Source: Woeseia sp. (GTDB lineage: Bacteria; Pseudomonadota; Gammaproteobacteria; Steroidobacterales; Woeseiaceae). Taken from it: a DNA stretch of 7,042 nt. The stretch is taken from contig JABIUH010000448.1 of the NCBI GenBank assembly GCA_018701055.1, positions 1 to 7,042 on the forward strand, written 5' to 3'. Positions 6,723 through 7,042 of the stretch are shown here, piece by piece. The position numbers and the translations under genes are program-made. The number at the start of each line of letters is the position of its first letter. Positions within the stretch are counted from its first letter, which is position 1. Under the pieces are notes generated by a model. That model ran no database searches. It was not told where the DNA came from and was given only the letters and a program-made list of their open reading frames with translations.

Positions 6723-6867
6723 GCTGTTGCACTATGGGGTTCGAGCGGATGGAGAAGGTTACCTTGTGGATGGCGCCTCGCATAGCATCCTGGTATTGCA
6801 ACCGAGTGCGTTTGAGCGGCATCTAATCGTTTAATTGCCATAAATTTGCCTGAATTGGGGAAAGAAA
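6723..6867. promoter_or_regulatory. Divergent intergenic region for the ABC operon and the repeat-protein gene
   Basis: These 145 bases separate two genes read in opposite directions, so promoters for both strands should lie here. The stretch 6823-6850 is distinctly AT-rich and contains two similar 10-base segments, TTTAATTGCC (6830-6839) and TAAATTTGCC (6841-6850), 11 bases apart. I see no strong -35/-10 pair on either strand, so exact promoter positions are not called. GGGGA at 6857-6861, six bases before ATG 6868, is a good ribosome binding site for the rightward gene. Confidence 0.45.
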
Positions 6868-7042
6868 ATGAAGCGACATAGGAAATTTGCTGCAGCAATG
6901 GCGGTCATAGCCGCCTTGATCGTGACCGCACCCGTCAACGCATTGCGCATCAACAAAAGCATCAAGGTGGAGGCGGGCGCCGAAGTTGATGGCGCATCTT
7001 CAGTTAATGGGAGCATTTCCATTGGTGAGGGAGCGACGGTGA
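6868..7042 (+). CDS. Exported protein with 18-residue repeats, N-terminal part (runs off window)
   Basis: An open frame begins at ATG 6868 behind a good ribosome binding site (GGGGA, 6857-6861) and continues to the window edge, giving 58 residues. Residues 1-25 are a Sec signal peptide: MKRHRK, a hydrophobic alanine-rich core, and a likely cut after VNA (23-25). The mature part begins LRINK and then shows an 18-residue period: SIKVEAGAEV (31-40) recurs as SISIGEGATV (49-58), with S, I, G, A and V in register, joined by DGASSVNG. Regular 18-residue turns of this kind suggest a beta-helix (three hexapeptide-like faces per turn), similar in style to secreted proteins with repeated VNGSI elements and to polymer-forming bactofilins. 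I do not recognise a specific family. It would act in the periplasm or outside the cell. Function is unknown and most of the protein is beyond the window. Confidence 0.75.
   Translation, partial: MKRHRKFAAAMAVIAALIVTAPVNALRINKSIKVEAGAEVDGASSVNGSISIGEGATV

Noticed and set aside
6562..6834. Rightward open frame antisense to the ATPase start
   Set aside because: Most of it overlaps the conserved Walker A region of the ATPase on the other strand, and the translation has no recognisable features.

Overview
The window looks like ordinary chromosomal sequence of a gammaproteobacterium: moderate GC, a linked thrA-thrB-thrC threonine operon, and a TatD of the Escherichia coli TatD subtype. The protein style fits Xanthomonadales or related marine/soil lineages better than enterics, but I cannot place the genus from sequence alone. 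No tRNA, rRNA, CRISPR array, insertion sequence or phage gene is visible, and no gap between genes exceeds 150 bases.

Layout. Positions 1-2460 (+ strand) hold the 3' end of thrA (homoserine dehydrogenase part of the bifunctional aspartokinase), all of thrB and all of thrC. Both junctions are 4-base ATGA overlaps, so the three genes are almost certainly translationally coupled. Two more + strand genes follow: a small membrane-anchored NERD-domain protein (2550-3128) and a secreted member of the cyclase / kynurenine-formamidase-like metal hydrolase family (3212-3997). The cyclase gene converges on a minus-strand cluster with only 7 bases between the stop codons, and a short hairpin spans that junction.

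The minus-strand cluster, in transcription order, is an ABC exporter ATPase (6722-5838), its ABC-2 permease (5834-4812) and tatD (4799-4005), with gaps of 3 and 12 bases. This is very probably one transcript. A 145-base divergent intergenic region separates it from a + strand gene at 6868 that runs off the right edge. That gene encodes an exported protein whose visible mature part begins an 18-residue repeat, suggestive of a beta-helix.

How the genes work together. ThrA, ThrB and ThrC carry out the last steps from aspartate semialdehyde to threonine (homoserine formation, phosphorylation, conversion to threonine). The ATPase and permease form one exporter of unknown substrate. The other genes (NERD protein, secreted cyclase, TatD, repeat protein) have no evident pathway link. 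I found no convincing evidence of a new multi-gene system; the best leads are the uncharacterised NERD protein, the exported cyclase, the exporter-tatD pairing and the truncated repeat protein.
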